This document shows positions 24,993 to 32,771 of a stretch of DNA of 64,000 bases, piece by piece. The DNA lies in contig NZ_JADBEK010000001.1 of the NCBI RefSeq assembly GCF_014873145.1, positions 10,106,001-10,170,000 on the forward strand, given 5' to 3'. A model generated the notes under the pieces. It was not told where the DNA came from. It ran no database searches and saw only the letters and a program-made list of their open reading frames with translations. Position 1 is the first letter of the stretch, and each line of letters begins with the position of its first letter. The position numbers and the translations under genes are program-made. The DNA comes from Nonomuraea angiospora (GTDB lineage Bacteria; Actinomycetota; Actinomycetes; Streptosporangiales; Streptosporangiaceae).

Positions 24993-26288
24993 TCAGACGC
25001 CAGGGAGCCGGCCGTTGCGGAACAGGTCGACGAACCGTTGATGGTCTTCCCGGGCCTGTGCCCCGTACCGGTGGGCGAAATCCACCAGCATCCCGATAAA
25101 TCCGGTTTTGTCGTTGCCGATGACCGCCACGATCGCCTCCTCCGTCGAGAAGTCGACCAGGTCGTGGCTGGACTCGTCGTCGGCCACCGCGTGCATGCGC
25201 GCCACCGCCCGCCCCAGGTCCTGCACGATCGAGCGCAGCTCGGCCGGCTCGTTCACGTCGTCCCAGTCCAGGTCCGCCGAGTATGGCGACACTTCGGCCA
25301 CGAGCTGCCCCACCCCGTTGAGCGTGGTGTATCCCAGCCAGGGATCGGCGTACGCCTGCAGCGCCCGCTGCGACTCCGCCGTGCGATGCCCCTGGTGCAG
25401 GAAGTACGAGGCCACCTTCTCGTCGGTGACGTGGCGGGCCACCGCGGGCACGGCCGCCTGCTTCATGTAGAGGATGACGTCGTTCTCCAGCGCCTGCGAG
25501 CGCCCTTCGAGCAGCAGGTTGTACGAGGGCAGCCCCGCCGACCCGATGCCCACCCCCTTGCGCAGCGCCACGTCCTTGATCACGTGCTCGACCGGGCCGG
25601 CCTGCACGGGCAGCGTGGTCAGGTAATCCTCGAACGCGCCCAGCACCGCCTGCCTGGTCGCCGCGTCCACCGGCTCCCGCCCCTCCATGAGCGCGAACCG
25701 CCGGTCGTAGTCGTCGATCACGGTCTCGACGTCCAGCAGCGCCACCCGCGTGCTGAGCCGCGCCGTCTGGAGCACCCGGTGCAGCACGCCGCTGGTGGTC
25801 CCCAGGGTGAGCGAGCCGATCGCGTCGTCCCCGCCCGCGGCGAGGGCGCCCAGCTCGACCAGGTACGCGGCGGCGAAGTCGGTGACGAGCACGCTGATCG
25901 AGTCGTCGGACAGCGCCTTGGCGTAGCCGATGAGCGCCACGCTGGCGGCGAAGCGCTTGAGGTCCCAGACGTACGGGCCCACGTACGCCTCGTCGAAGTC
26001 GTTGACGTTGAAGACGAGGACGCCGGAGGCGTTCATGTACGTGCCGAAGTTCTCGGCGTGCAGGTCGCCGTGGATCCACACCCGGCTGGTGGGTTCGTCC
26101 AGGTAGGAACGGTCCGCGTAGGACTCGGCCATGTCCGCGTAGAACAGGCAGGCACTGCCCCGGTAGAACGCGAACGGAGAGGCCGCCATCTTCCGAAATT
26201 TCCGCCTAAACGCCGCGGGGTCTCGCTTGATCGACTCGCCGAACTCTGCCATGAGGACATCGAGCAGGAAGGAGGAGCGTGCGCCCAT
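24993..26288 (-). CDS. DUF2252 family kinase-like protein
   Basis: 431 residues of DUF2252. The opening KRDPAAFRRKFRKMAASPFA, then FYRGSACLFYADMA, is characteristic. The kinase-like catalytic motif is VWIHGDLHAENFGTYMN (HxDxxxxN) and the metal motif is VFNVNDFDEAYVGPYVWDLK (DFDEA), with DLKRFAASVAL next. These mark an APH/protein-kinase-like fold. First gene of a two-gene unit with the ATP-grasp gene. A hairpin separates it from ipdF upstream. Confidence 0.8.
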   Translation of the reverse strand: MGARSSFLLDVLMAEFGESIKRDPAAFRRKFRKMAASPFAFYRGSACLFYADMAESYADRSYLDEPTSRVWIHGDLHAENFGTYMNASGVLVFNVNDFDEAYVGPYVWDLKRFAASVALIGYAKALSDDSISVLVTDFAAAYLVELGALAAGGDDAIGSLTLGTTSGVLHRVLQTARLSTRVALLDVETVIDDYDRRFALMEGREPVDAATRQAVLGAFEDYLTTLPVQAGPVEHVIKDVALRKGVGIGSAGLPSYNLLLEGRSQALENDVILYMKQAAVPAVARHVTDEKVASYFLHQGHRTAESQRALQAYADPWLGYTTLNGVGQLVAEVSPYSADLDWDDVNEPAELRSIVQDLGRAVARMHAVADDESSHDLVDFSTEEAIVAVIGNDKTGFIGMLVDFAHRYGAQAREDHQRFVDLFRNGRLPGV

Positions 26289-26321
26289 GCCTCGGACACT
26301 AGATCCCCGGGACCCTGCCGA

Positions 26322-26360
26322 CCACCCTGATCTTTCCCTGACGCGCCGGGGTCAGGGTGG
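26322..26360 (-). terminator. Hairpin between ipdF and the DUF2252 gene
   Basis: CCACCCTGA (26322-26330) pairs with TCAGGGTGG (26352-26360), a 9-bp stem with an alternative inner stem CCCTGA/TCAGGG. It lies just past the ipdF stop on the minus strand, so it probably ends the flavin reductase-fadE30-ipdF transcript. Confidence 0.5.
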
Positions 26361-26375
26361 CCGCGGCGCCCCCCG

Positions 26376-27146
26376 TCAGGGGTGCTGCGAGGAGACCGAG
26401 ACCACCTCACCCGTCATGTACGACGAGTAGTCGCTGGCCAGGAAGACGATCACGTTCGCCACCTCCCACGGCTCCGCCGACCGCCCGAACGCCTCCTTGG
26501 CCGCCAGCTCCGCCAGCAGCTCCTCGCTGGTCACCTTCGCCAGGAACGGGTGCACCGCCAGCGAGGGCGCCACCGCGTTCACCCGCACGCCGTGCTCGGC
26601 GGCCTCCAGCGCGACGCACCTGGTCAGCGCCATCACCCCGGCCTTGGCGGCGGCGTAGTGCGACTGCCCGCGCTGGGCCCGCCAGCCGATCACCGAGGCG
26701 TTGTTCACGATCACGCCGGAGCCCTGGGCGATCATCTGCCTGAGCGCGGCCCTGGTGCAGCGCATGGTGCCGTTGAGGGTGACGTCGATGACCGTGTGCC
26801 ACTGCTCGTCGGACATCTCGGCCAGCGGCGCCGTACCGCCGAGACCGGCGTTGTTGACCACCACGTCGAGCCTGCCGTGCGCCTCCACCACCGCGTCGAA
26901 CAGCGCCAGCACCTGCGCCTCCGACGTGACGTCGCACGGCACGGCCAGCGGTTTGACGCCGGTGAGCTCGGTCAGCGCGTCGGCGGCGGCGGCCAGGCGG
27001 CGCTCGTGCCGGTCCGAGACGACGATCGTGGCGCCCTCCTCGGCACAGCGCCTCGCGGTCGCGTAGCCGATGCCCGCCCCTGCGGCGGCCGTCACGAGCG
27101 TCACCTTGCCGTCGAGCAGTCCGTGCGCCTTGGGGTACGGGGGCAT
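26376..27146 (-). CDS. ipdF: SDR of HIP catabolism, IpdF-like
   Basis: 256-residue SDR. MPPYPKAHGLLDGKVTLVTA with the unusual AAAGAGIG cofactor loop, LDVVVNNAGLGGTAPL, IVNNASVIGWRAQRGQSHYA with YxxxK, and SDYSSYMTGEVVSVSSQHP. The MPPYP..HGLL opening and partnership with FadE30 match IpdF (Rv3559c), which handles the 5-hydroxy/oxo step of HIP-CoA metabolism. ATG 27146 is where homology starts; an open frame extends about 200 nt further but overlaps fadE30. It follows fadE30 by 11 nt. Confidence 0.87.
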   Translation of the reverse strand: MPPYPKAHGLLDGKVTLVTAAAGAGIGYATARRCAEEGATIVVSDRHERRLAAAADALTELTGVKPLAVPCDVTSEAQVLALFDAVVEAHGRLDVVVNNAGLGGTAPLAEMSDEQWHTVIDVTLNGTMRCTRAALRQMIAQGSGVIVNNASVIGWRAQRGQSHYAAAKAGVMALTRCVALEAAEHGVRVNAVAPSLAVHPFLAKVTSEELLAELAAKEAFGRSAEPWEVANVIVFLASDYSSYMTGEVVSVSSQHP

Positions 27147-27157
27147 CCTTGCTCCAA

Positions 27158-28312
27158 TCAGCGGGGGAGTCCCAGAGTGCGCTCGGCGATGATGTTCCGC
27201 TGGATCTCGCTGGATCCGGCATAGATCGTGTCGGCGCGGCTGAACAGGTAGAGCCGCTGCAGGTCGTTGAACTCGCCCTCCACGGGCTCGGCCACCAGCC
27301 CGGCCTTCCCTTGCACCGCCTGCGCCAGCTCGCCCAGCCTCCGGTGCCACTCCGACCAGTAGAGCTTGGCGATCGACACCTCGGGCCCCGGGTCAGGACG
27401 CAGCATCCGGAGCGCGTTCAGCCGCATGATCTCCAGCTCCAGCCACGCCTGGACGAGCCTGTCACGCAGCACCGGATCGTCGATCGCGCCCGTCCGCCCG
27501 GCGGTCTCAATGACCTTGGCCAGCTCCCGCCTGAACCCGATCTGCTGCCCGAGCGTCGAGGCGCCGCGCTCGTAACCGAGCGTGGCCATCGCCACGCGCC
27601 AGCCGTCGCCCGGCGCACCGAGGATGTTCCCCGCCGCCGTGCGCGCGCCGTCGAAGAACACCTCGTTGAACTCCGACGTCCCGGTGAGCTGCACGATCGG
27701 CCGCACGTCCACCCCTGGCCGGTCCATGGGGACGAGCAGGTACGACAGCCCCTTGTGCCGCTGCGAGCCGGGCTCGGTACGGCACAGCACGAAGCACCAG
27801 TCGGCCACGTGCGCCAGCGACGTCCACACCTTCTGCCCGGTGACGACCCACTCGCCGCCTTCCAGGTGCGCCTTCGTCTGCACGTTGGCCAGGTCGGAGC
27901 CCGCCTCGGGCTCGGAGTAGCCCTGGCACCAGAGCTCGTCGCCGCGCTGGATCGGCGGCAGGAAACGGTCCTTCTGCTCGTCGGTGCCGAATTCGAGGAT
28001 GGTCGGGCCGATCAGCCCCTCGCCGATGTGGCCCACCCTGGCGGGGGCGTCGGCCCTGGCGTACTCCTCGTAGAAGGCGACCTGGTCCTCCAGGGACGCG
28101 GCGCGGCCGCCGTATCGCTCGGGCCAGCCCAGGCAGGTCCACCCGGCCTTGCCGAGGTGGCGCTCCCACGCCTGCCGCAGTTCGTGGCCCTCGTGCTCGC
28201 GCCCGGGCCCGCCGAGCCCTCTGACGTGCGCGAACTCTCCGCTCAGCGCGTCCTCCAGCCAGGCCCGCGCCTCTTCCCGCAGCCCCGCCGCGCCTCTGTC
28301 AGAGACGCTCAA
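27158..28312 (-). CDS. fadE30: Acyl-CoA dehydrogenase, FadE30-like
   Basis: 384-residue FAD-dependent acyl-CoA dehydrogenase. WCQGYSEPEAGSDLANVQTK and VVTGQKVWTSLAHVADWCFV are the conserved middle motifs. TLGYERGASTLGQQIG lies in the catalytic region, and the C-terminus has FSRADTIYAGSSEIQRNIIA. FadE30 acts on 5-hydroxy-HIC-CoA in the KstR2 regulon and is adjacent to ipdF in M. tuberculosis, as here. Its 5' end overlaps the flavin reductase gene by 14 nt. Confidence 0.87.
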   Translation of the reverse strand: MSVSDRGAAGLREEARAWLEDALSGEFAHVRGLGGPGREHEGHELRQAWERHLGKAGWTCLGWPERYGGRAASLEDQVAFYEEYARADAPARVGHIGEGLIGPTILEFGTDEQKDRFLPPIQRGDELWCQGYSEPEAGSDLANVQTKAHLEGGEWVVTGQKVWTSLAHVADWCFVLCRTEPGSQRHKGLSYLLVPMDRPGVDVRPIVQLTGTSEFNEVFFDGARTAAGNILGAPGDGWRVAMATLGYERGASTLGQQIGFRRELAKVIETAGRTGAIDDPVLRDRLVQAWLELEIMRLNALRMLRPDPGPEVSIAKLYWSEWHRRLGELAQAVQGKAGLVAEPVEGEFNDLQRLYLFSRADTIYAGSSEIQRNIIAERTLGLPR

Positions 28313-28910
28313 CGAAGCCTCCGTAGCCCCCGCGGAAGAACAGCAGCGGGCCGCCTTCGGAGTGCGTGTCGAGCTGGAGCACCCGGGCCACCACGATCAT
28401 GTGGTCACCCGCCGGGTGCTCGGCCTCGATCGCGCAGTCGATCCAGGCCAGCGCGCCTTCGAGCACCGGGTTGCCGCCGGGGGAGCCGGTCCACTCCAGG
28501 CCCGCGAACTTGTCGCCGCCCTTGGTCGCCATCTGGGAGCACACCGCCTGCTGGTGCTCGGCCAGCACGTTCACGGTGATGACCTTCGCGCCGCGCACCT
28601 TGGGCCAGCTGGTGCTGGTGTAGGCCACGCAGAACGCCACCAGGGGCGGGTCGAGCGAGACCGAGGTGAAGGAGTTGGCCGCCAGGCCACACGGCAGGCC
28701 GTTCACCGGGTCGACCGCCGTGATCGCCACCACACCGGTCGCGAACCTCCCGAGCACCTGCCGGAAGCGCCGGCTGTCGAGGTGACCGTTCGCGCTGTGA
28801 GGTGAAGGGCCGGTCGGCATGGCGGCTCCGTTGCGAATCCTGCGCTGAGGGGGCGTCGGAAGGCCGCGACAGCCGTCCGGCGCGACGAGCCGGGCAGCGT
28901 GTGTGCTCAT
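28299..28910 (-). CDS. Flavin reductase family protein (HsaB-like)
   Basis: 203 residues. The FMN-binding split barrel has FRQVLGRFATGVVAITAVDP, then GLAANSFTSVSLDPPLVAFC, WPKVRGAKVITVNVLAEHQQ, and an HPAGDHMIVVARV ending. Such proteins supply reduced flavin to two-component monooxygenases (HsaB in steroid A-ring opening) or are reductases themselves. ATG 28910 is chosen for its GGAGG 6 nt upstream; ATG 28820 would remove an unusual 30-residue leader. First gene of flavin reductase-fadE30-ipdF, with a perfect KstR2-type operator at its promoter. Confidence 0.82.
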   Translation of the reverse strand: MSTHAARLVAPDGCRGLPTPPQRRIRNGAAMPTGPSPHSANGHLDSRRFRQVLGRFATGVVAITAVDPVNGLPCGLAANSFTSVSLDPPLVAFCVAYTSTSWPKVRGAKVITVNVLAEHQQAVCSQMATKGGDKFAGLEWTGSPGGNPVLEGALAWIDCAIEAEHPAGDHMIVVARVLQLDTHSEGGPLLFFRGGYGGFVERL

Positions 28911-28945
28911 GGTCCGCCTCCTAGTCCACCGTCTGCGCTCACTAT

Positions 28946-28963
28946 ACCAAGCGCTTGCTTGGA
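28946..28963. promoter_or_regulatory. KstR2 operator at the flavin reductase-fadE30-ipdF promoter
   Basis: ACCAAGCGCTTGCTTGGA; the first 14 bases match AnCAAGnnCTTGnT at every fixed position. It overlaps the expected transcription start of the minus-strand promoter (-10 at 28968-28963), so binding would block initiation. Confidence 0.85.
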
Positions 28964-28992
28964 CGCTAGGGCGAACGGGGAAACCATGTCAA
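28963..28992 (-). promoter_or_regulatory. Minus-strand promoter of the flavin reductase operon
   Basis: -35 TTGACA (28992-28987), 18-nt spacer, -10 TAGCGT (28968-28963). The start would fall near 28956, inside the KstR2-type site, leaving a leader of about 45 nt with GGAGG before ATG 28910. Confidence 0.7.
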
Positions 28993-29031
28993 GTTCGCAT
29001 GCCGTGCGGGGGGTGCGGGGGGTGAGGCGCG

Positions 29032-29061
29032 TTGACATGGGGGAAATTACCGGCCTAACGT
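29032..29061 (+). promoter_or_regulatory. Plus-strand promoter of the Ltp-DUF35 operon
   Basis: -35 TTGACA (29032-29037), 18-nt spacer, -10 TAACGT (29056-29061). The start is expected near 29068, one base before an in-frame GTG at 29069 and 4 nt before the KstR2-type operator. This layout excludes GTG 29060 as the start codon for this transcript. Confidence 0.7.
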
Positions 29062-29068
29062 GACGTTT

Positions 29069-30238
29069 GTGCACAAGCGCTTGCTTGACATCCGGGACCG
29101 CACCGCGATAACCGGGGTCGGCTACACCCCCTTCACCAAGGACTCGGGCGTCAGCACCCTCACGCTGGCCTGCCGCGCCGTGCTGGCCGCGCTGGAGGAC
29201 GCGGGGCTGGCGGTGGACGATGTGGACGGTCTGGCCACGCACCGCGTGGGCGACTCCGCGGCCCCCACGCTGGTGGCCCCCGCGCTGGGCCTGACCGACC
29301 TCGCCTGGCACCTCGACCAGTTCGGCGGCGGCAGCGTCTCGCACGCGGTCGTCGGTCAGGCGGCGCTGGCGGTGGCGGCCGGGGTGGCCGAGACGGTGGT
29401 CTGCTACCGGGCCATCAACGCCCGTTCGGAGTTCCGCATGGGCGGCACCGGCCGGGGCGTGCCGGTGAGCCCGGAGGTGCAGTATCAGGCGCCGTACGGG
29501 TATGTGGCGCCGCCGCAGCAGTACGCCATGTTCGCCCGAGCCCACATGTTGAAATATGGCACTCAAGCCGAGCATTTCGGGCAACTGGCCGTCACTCAGC
29601 GCGCCAACGCGGCCAAGAACCCCCGCGCCCTGATGCGCACCCCCATCACGCTGGACGACTACCTGGCGAGCCGGTGGATCGCGGAGCCGTTCCGGCTGCT
29701 GGACTGCTGCCTGGAGACGGACGGAGCCTGCGCCGTGGTCGTCACCACGGCCGAACGCGCCCGCGCGCTGCGCCGCCCCCCGGTGCTGATCTCGGCCGCG
29801 GCCTGGGGCGGCGGCACGTCGCACCTCTCGGGCCCGTCCGCCGACCCCACGGTGACCGCGGCCGCCGCCCTGGCCCCGCGCCTCTACGCGCAGGCCGGTC
29901 TGGGGCCGGCGGACATCGACGTGGCCGAGCTGTACGACTGCTTCACGTACTCGGTGATCGTCCAGCTCGAGGACTACGGGTTCTGCGAGAAGGGCGAGGG
30001 CGGCCCGTACGTGGCCTCGGGTGCGACGGCGCCGGACGGCCCGCTCCCGGTCAACACCCACGGCGGCTTCCTGTCCGAGGGCTACGTCCACGGCATCAAC
30101 CACATCGCCGAGGCGGTCTCCCAGCTCAGAGGCGACGCGGGCGACCGCCAGGTGCCCGGGGCCGAGGTCGCGCTGTCCACGGCCCAGCCCGGCTACATCC
30201 TGCCGGCCACCTCCGCCCTGATCCTGAGGAGATCATGA
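29069..30238 (+). CDS. Lipid-transfer protein/thiolase-like protein (Ltp2/3 type, probable aldolase)
   Basis: 389 residues of the SCP2-thiolase superfamily: RTAITGVGYTPFTKDSGVST, AALEDAGLAVDDVDGLATHR, FARAHMLKYGTQAEHFGQLA, and the C-terminal THGGFLSEGYVHGINHIAEA. At the site of the thiolase nucleophile it reads FGGGSVSHAV, with no Cys. This fits Ltp2-type retro-aldolases of steroid side-chain cleavage, which use tyrosines and pair with a DUF35 protein; the next gene is one. GTG 29069 fits a leaderless message from the promoter at 29032-29061; GTG 29060 and TTG 29081 are alternatives. The operator lies inside its first codons. Confidence 0.83.
   Translation: MHKRLLDIRDRTAITGVGYTPFTKDSGVSTLTLACRAVLAALEDAGLAVDDVDGLATHRVGDSAAPTLVAPALGLTDLAWHLDQFGGGSVSHAVVGQAALAVAAGVAETVVCYRAINARSEFRMGGTGRGVPVSPEVQYQAPYGYVAPPQQYAMFARAHMLKYGTQAEHFGQLAVTQRANAAKNPRALMRTPITLDDYLASRWIAEPFRLLDCCLETDGACAVVVTTAERARALRRPPVLISAAAWGGGTSHLSGPSADPTVTAAAALAPRLYAQAGLGPADIDVAELYDCFTYSVIVQLEDYGFCEKGEGGPYVASGATAPDGPLPVNTHGGFLSEGYVHGINHIAEAVSQLRGDAGDRQVPGAEVALSTAQPGYILPATSALILRRS
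29072..29085. promoter_or_regulatory. KstR2 operator overlapping the start of the ltp gene
   Basis: CACAAGCGCTTGCT has one fixed-position change (C for the first A) from AnCAAGnnCTTGnT and continues TGAC. It sits at about +5 to +18 of the predicted transcript, so the operator also encodes the first residues of the protein. Confidence 0.75.
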
Positions 30239-30681
30239 TGACGGCCTACCGGCCCGAACCCGACCGGGACTCCAGGCAGTGGTGGGAGCGGGTCGGCCGG
30301 CAGGAGTTCGCCGTCCAGGAGTGCGACGGGTGCGGGGCGGTGCGCTTCCCCGCGCGGGCGTTGTGCCCCGAGTGCCGCACGGAGGCGTGGCACTGGCGGG
30401 AGGTGGAGCCCGAGGGGGTGGTCGAGAGCTGGATCGTCAACCATCAGCCGTTCATGCCGGGGTTCGGGGTGCCGTACGTGGTGGTGATGGTCCGGCTGGC
30501 GGCGGTGCCGGGGTGCTTCGTGTACGGGAACTGGCGCGGCGACGGGGCTCCGGAGCGTGGCCGGCGGGTTCGGGCCGCCTACCGCCGGGTCGACGAGCGG
30601 TTGACCCTGGTGGACTGGGCGCCGGTGGAGGATGACGGAAATCTGGATGATCTTCCGGTGCGGCGCGAGTCCTCCCCCTAG
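30235..30681 (+). CDS. DUF35 OB-fold/zinc-ribbon protein (ChsH2-DUF35-like)
   Basis: 148 residues. The N-terminal rubredoxin-like zinc ribbon has Cys30, Cys33, Cys44 and Cys47 (ECDGCGAVRFPARALCPECR). An OB fold follows (VVESWIVNHQPFMPGFGVPY; PGCFVYGNWRG). DUF35 proteins bind acyl-CoA and hold Ltp-type thiolase/aldolase partners in place. ATG 30235 overlaps the ltp stop (ATGA) and has GAGGAGA upstream, so the two are coupled and probably form a complex. Confidence 0.87.
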   Translation: MMTAYRPEPDRDSRQWWERVGRQEFAVQECDGCGAVRFPARALCPECRTEAWHWREVEPEGVVESWIVNHQPFMPGFGVPYVVVMVRLAAVPGCFVYGNWRGDGAPERGRRVRAAYRRVDERLTLVDWAPVEDDGNLDDLPVRRESSP

Positions 30682-31352
30682 TTGACCTTGCTCCGGAAAT
30701 TGGATTGGTACCGGGAATCCCACCAGTCCCACCATCACGAAGGGGCCCACGAGTTCGGCTCCGAAGGTTGATGATGATGGCAGAAGGCGTCGACGCGGAC
30801 GGCTCGGACTGGCGGCGAACGATGACTGACGGGATCTCGATGACACGCGTGACCTGCGGGTCACGAGGAGCGATCCTGCCTGCCCGCCGGTCCTCGACGG
30901 AACAACCCCGCCGGTCGTGCCGTGCCGTGACGGCGCCCGGTCCCGCACACCGGAGAAGCGTCTCCCTGGACGGGGCCCGGCCATGGTCGGCGGGTGGGGT
31001 CGCCCGTGGTGACCGTACGAGATGGGGTGGGCCGTTCCGGGCGGCGGCGAGTGCTTCGGGGTCGGCGAGGAACCTTGGTGGCGTGCGCATCCGGAGGGCG
31101 GCGTTCACCTGGGGATCGGCGAGGACCCGAAGGACGGCGGGCGCCCCGGAAGCGGCGCGGCCGGCGGTCGCTCACGCGCCTGGGGCGCGGGATCCGCCTG
31201 GAAGGGCCCGGCCCCCGCCCGCGGCGGGAAGGCGCGATGCCCTGCGTTGGTCCCTTGGAGGAAAACGCGCCCTGGCGGGCGTGGGGGACCCGCCAGGACG
31301 CGCTTCCTGTCCCGTGCGCGACGGCGCCAGGACTCCGGCGAGGGATGGAGTC
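30682..31352. other. Intergenic stretch without a convincing gene
   Basis: About 670 nt with only low-complexity Arg/Pro/Gly-rich open frames on both strands and no recognisable protein, RNA or repeat. The first 50 nt hold a weak hairpin (GGATT/AATCC) that could end the ltp-DUF35 transcript. It may be decayed sequence flanking the GntR group. Confidence 0.5.
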
Positions 31353-31676
31353 CTAGACCGTTGGTTCGCGCACGGAGTCGATGGGGGAGTGTGAAAGCTC
31401 CCGCTGCCGGTAACGTGCGGCGATGCGTTGAGCTGCACCAACCGGGTCATCAATGGGGTGCGTGACGGGGGCGCCACCCTCCTCATTCCAGACAAAGGAT
31501 CCGTCATTGCACCACACGGTCAGCTCAGTCAACACCGATAGCTCGCGCACACCGATGCCCATGCTCTGGTAGGTGTGGGTGAACCCCTGGCGACGCAACC
31601 CGTAACGCAGTAAACGTGTTGCTTCGCAAGGGGCATGCCAGGGCAGGTACGGCGTACCCGTGCGGACCGGCAACAC
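31353..31676 (-). CDS. Hypothetical protein next to a GntR regulator
   Basis: 107 residues. The recognisable core is LLRYGLRRQGFTHTYQSMGI, LSVLTELTVWCNDGSFVWNE, PIDDPVGAAQRIAARYRQR. Similar small proteins of about 90-110 residues sit beside GntR regulators in many actinomycetes; none has a known function to me. The 5' end is uncertain: the first 20 residues are atypical and a start nearer RYGLRRQG is possible. Divergent from the GntR gene. Confidence 0.55.
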   Translation of the reverse strand: MLPVRTGTPYLPWHAPCEATRLLRYGLRRQGFTHTYQSMGIGVRELSVLTELTVWCNDGSFVWNEEGGAPVTHPIDDPVGAAQRIAARYRQRELSHSPIDSVREPTV

Positions 31677-31807
31677 TGGCCTTCACCCCCTCACCGGCCT
31701 TTAGATGGATTTGTACCAACGAATGGATGATGGGCCGGTGGAGGCGGTTCGGTCAAGGGGTTGTGGCCTGCTAGAACCAGATCGTCTAAATTGTTGGAAC
31801 AAAAGGG

Positions 31808-32563
31808 GTGAAAGTGGCAAGGTCGGTGCTGTATCAGCAGGTGGCTGCGGAGTTGCGTCGAGCCATCTACTCGGGTGTCCTCGGCCCGGGATCACAGCTG
31901 CCGACCGAGGCGCAGCTCATGGAAGACCATGGGGTGAGCAGGAACACCGTAAGGCTGGCCCTGGGAGAGCTCGTCAATGAGGGGCTCGTGACGCGCACGC
32001 CGCGGCGCGGAACCGTGGTCAGAGACCGCAGACCGCTGCTGATCTATCCGCAGCGGGAGCTGGAGCCACAACCTTCTGGGGAACTGCGGGAAGCCTTCGC
32101 CTATGCCGTGGCGCAGGAAGGCCGCGAGCCTAGCCAGTACATCGAGGTGCTGACGGTCTCTCCTGTAGAGGAGATCGCCAGCAGGCTGGAGCTGGCGGAC
32201 GGGGAATTGGCGGTGGTGAGGCGCCGGCTGCGTTTCGTGGACGGTCAGCCGTACAACACCAACGATTCCTACTTCCCCCGTGATCTGGTTGCCGACTCTG
32301 AGATCGCCAGGCCCGGAGACATCGCGAGAGGGGCGAACCGGGTGCTGGAGGAGCTGGGGCATGCGCAGGTGCGCGTCACCGACGACATCTGGGCCCGCAT
32401 GCCCAACCAGGAGGAGGCCGAGCGCCTCCAGCTCGAGCTCGGCACGCCGGTCATGGTGTATGTCCGAGTTGGATTCGACGGGGCCGACATGCCAGTGCGT
32501 GTCGCGGTGTCGGTGCTGCCCGCCGACAAACATTTGATCAGATACGAGCTCGATGGCCGCTAA
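31808..32563 (+). CDS. GntR/HutC family transcriptional regulator with UTRA domain
   Basis: 251 residues. The winged HTH is at residues 5-70 (SVLYQQVAAELRRAIYSGVL, GSQLPTEAQLMEDHGVSRNT, VRLALGELVNEGLVTRTPRR), followed by the UTRA ligand domain (FVDGQPYNTNDSYFPRDLVA; VLEELGHAQVRVTDDIWARM). The ligand is unknown. GTG 31808 has AAAGGGG upstream; GTG 31814 is an alternative. It is divergent from the 107-residue protein and followed by a hairpin. Confidence 0.85.
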   Translation: MKVARSVLYQQVAAELRRAIYSGVLGPGSQLPTEAQLMEDHGVSRNTVRLALGELVNEGLVTRTPRRGTVVRDRRPLLIYPQRELEPQPSGELREAFAYAVAQEGREPSQYIEVLTVSPVEEIASRLELADGELAVVRRRLRFVDGQPYNTNDSYFPRDLVADSEIARPGDIARGANRVLEELGHAQVRVTDDIWARMPNQEEAERLQLELGTPVMVYVRVGFDGADMPVRVAVSVLPADKHLIRYELDGR

Positions 32564-32634
32564 CGAGCTCGGTTGAAGGGGTGATCCCGCCGGCTGGGGC
32601 CGGGCGCAGCGAGAAATTAGCCGCCTCGCTGGCC

Positions 32635-32659
32635 TAGGGGAGTCGTGCATACTCCCCTA
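32635..32659 (+). terminator. Hairpin after the GntR gene
   Basis: TAGGGGAGT (32635-32643) and ACTCCCCTA (32651-32659), a perfect 9-bp stem with a 7-nt loop, 71 nt after the stop. The following sequence is AT-rich but has no U run. It could also be an operator for the acetyltransferase gene downstream. Confidence 0.5.
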
Positions 32660-32771
32660 AATCGCCATTTATCCATATTTATCGGGTTGAGGCCCCATTT
32701 TCGGCTACGCGCACCATTGCTTCATCACGCTTTGTGTATGCGCGCAAACCCTACGCAACGGGAGTTTTATT

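Noticed and set aside
29060..29062. GTG 29060 as the start of the ltp gene
   Set aside because: It falls within the -10 of a well-formed promoter (TTGACA, 18 nt, TAACGT), so it would not be on that transcript; GTG 29069 fits better, though another promoter cannot be excluded.
30705..31394. Open frames of 100-230 codons on both strands
   Set aside because: Arg/Pro-rich, no motif, poor ribosome sites; treated as non-coding.
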